Below are positions 5,618 to 6,102 of a DNA stretch of 6,102 bases, in pieces (positions within the stretch are counted from its first letter, which is position 1; the number at the start of each line of letters is the position of its first letter). Position numbers and translations under genes: made by a program. The DNA is from Roseiarcus sp. Lineage in GTDB: Bacteria > Pseudomonadota > Alphaproteobacteria > Rhizobiales > Beijerinckiaceae. Where the stretch lies: positions 1-6,102 of the forward strand of contig JASLHV010000419.1 in the NCBI GenBank assembly GCA_030153205.1, written 5' to 3'. The notes under the pieces were generated by a model, which searched no databases, was not told the DNA's origin, and saw only the letters and a list, made by a program, of their open reading frames with translations.

Positions 5618-6102
5618 TCAGCCTCGATCGGCTCGGCATGACGCGCGGCGACGCTCTGCGCGCGTTGCGCGCGATATTAGCAGAGGCCGGCGTTGAAAAT
5701 CCGGCATTGGATGCGAAAATCCTCGTACGTGCCGCAGGCAATCTTGCCGCTGAAGATCTCCTCCGCGAACCGGATCATGCGTTGAGCGGCGAAGAAAGGC
5801 TCCAACTTGTAGCGATGGCGGAGCGGCGGACCGCTCGCGAGCCCATCTCGAGAATTCTGCAAAAACGAGAGTTCTGGGGTTTGCCGATAAGTGTTTCTTC
5901 GAACGTGCTGGATCCGCGATCTGACACCGAAACATTGGTCGAGGCCGTCCTCGAAACCTTTGCGCCGCGTCGCGACGAACCGCTACGAATTCTCGACATC
6001 GGCGTAGGGTCCGGCGCGCTGCTTTGCGCATTGCTCAGCGAATTGCCGAATGCTTTCGGACTTGGGCTTGATATATCGCCCCTTGCAGCGCAAGTCGCCC
6101 GC
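5614..6102 (+). CDS. prmC: Peptide chain release factor N5-glutamine methyltransferase (C-terminus beyond the window)
   Basis: PrmC (HemK) uses S-adenosylmethionine to methylate the Gln of the GGQ motif in release factors RF1 and RF2. The visible 163 codons cover the N-terminal helical substrate domain (about 1-85), the linking signature REFWGLPISV...LDPRSDTETLVE (85-110) and the start of the methyltransferase fold with motif I LDIGVGSG (127-134) and LGLDIS (150-155, D153 expected to contact the cofactor ribose). The catalytic NPPY motif lies beyond the window. The signature has Ser where Pro is common (PRSDTE for PRPDTE). GTG at 5614 is chosen because it overlaps the secA TGA as GTGA, allowing coupled translation. 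ATG at 5638 is an in-frame alternative giving a protein 8 residues shorter. Neither has a strong ribosome binding site. Unlike secA it uses ATA, TTA, CTA and AGA codons, as expected of a low-expression gene. Confidence 0.92.
   Translation, partial: MISLDRLGMTRGDALRALRAILAEAGVENPALDAKILVRAAGNLAAEDLLREPDHALSGEERLQLVAMAERRTAREPISRILQKREFWGLPISVSSNVLDPRSDTETLVEAVLETFAPRRDEPLRILDIGVGSGALLCALLSELPNAFGLGLDISPLAAQVAR

Overview
The window is an ordinary chromosomal housekeeping segment from an alphaproteobacterium, most likely Hyphomicrobiales (Rhizobiales), possibly a Beijerinckiaceae/Methylocystaceae relative. The evidence is high G+C (about 60% by eye), a class II AroA closely resembling the Agrobacterium CP4 type, an FYDLN-type zinc-ribbon protein divergent from aroA, and an alphaproteobacterial-style SecA with a C-terminal Cys-X-Cys-His zinc motif. 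The family placement is inference from remembered sequences, not from a search.

Layout: (1) Bases 1-246, minus strand: 5' part of a small acidic zinc-ribbon protein (TIGR02300/FYDLN family), running off the left edge. (2) Bases 247-445: divergent intergenic region with a good sigma70-like promoter reading left and two palindromes. (3) Bases 446-2491, plus strand: aroA (TTG start) and cmk, 33 bases apart, giving shikimate-pathway EPSP synthase and cytidylate kinase. (4) Bases 2492-2788: a 297-base gap holding a candidate promoter (TTGACA, 17-base spacer, TATCTC), a probable long leader, and a 15-codon Arg-rich upstream ORF whose stop overlaps the secA start (ATGA). (5) Bases 2789-5617: complete secA (942 aa), the Sec translocase motor. 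(6) From base 5614: 5' part of prmC (release-factor glutamine methyltransferase), whose GTG start overlaps the secA stop (GTGA); it runs off the right edge.

aroA-cmk is a widespread pair, usually followed by rpsA. Here secA-prmC follows instead, with its own apparent promoter, so there seem to be two transcription units placed head to tail. No tRNA, rRNA, CRISPR, insertion sequence or phage feature was seen. I do not see a new multi-gene system. The points most worth checking are the uORF/leader in front of secA, the cmk/secA gene-order junction, and residue differences in AroA at a position known to affect glyphosate binding.
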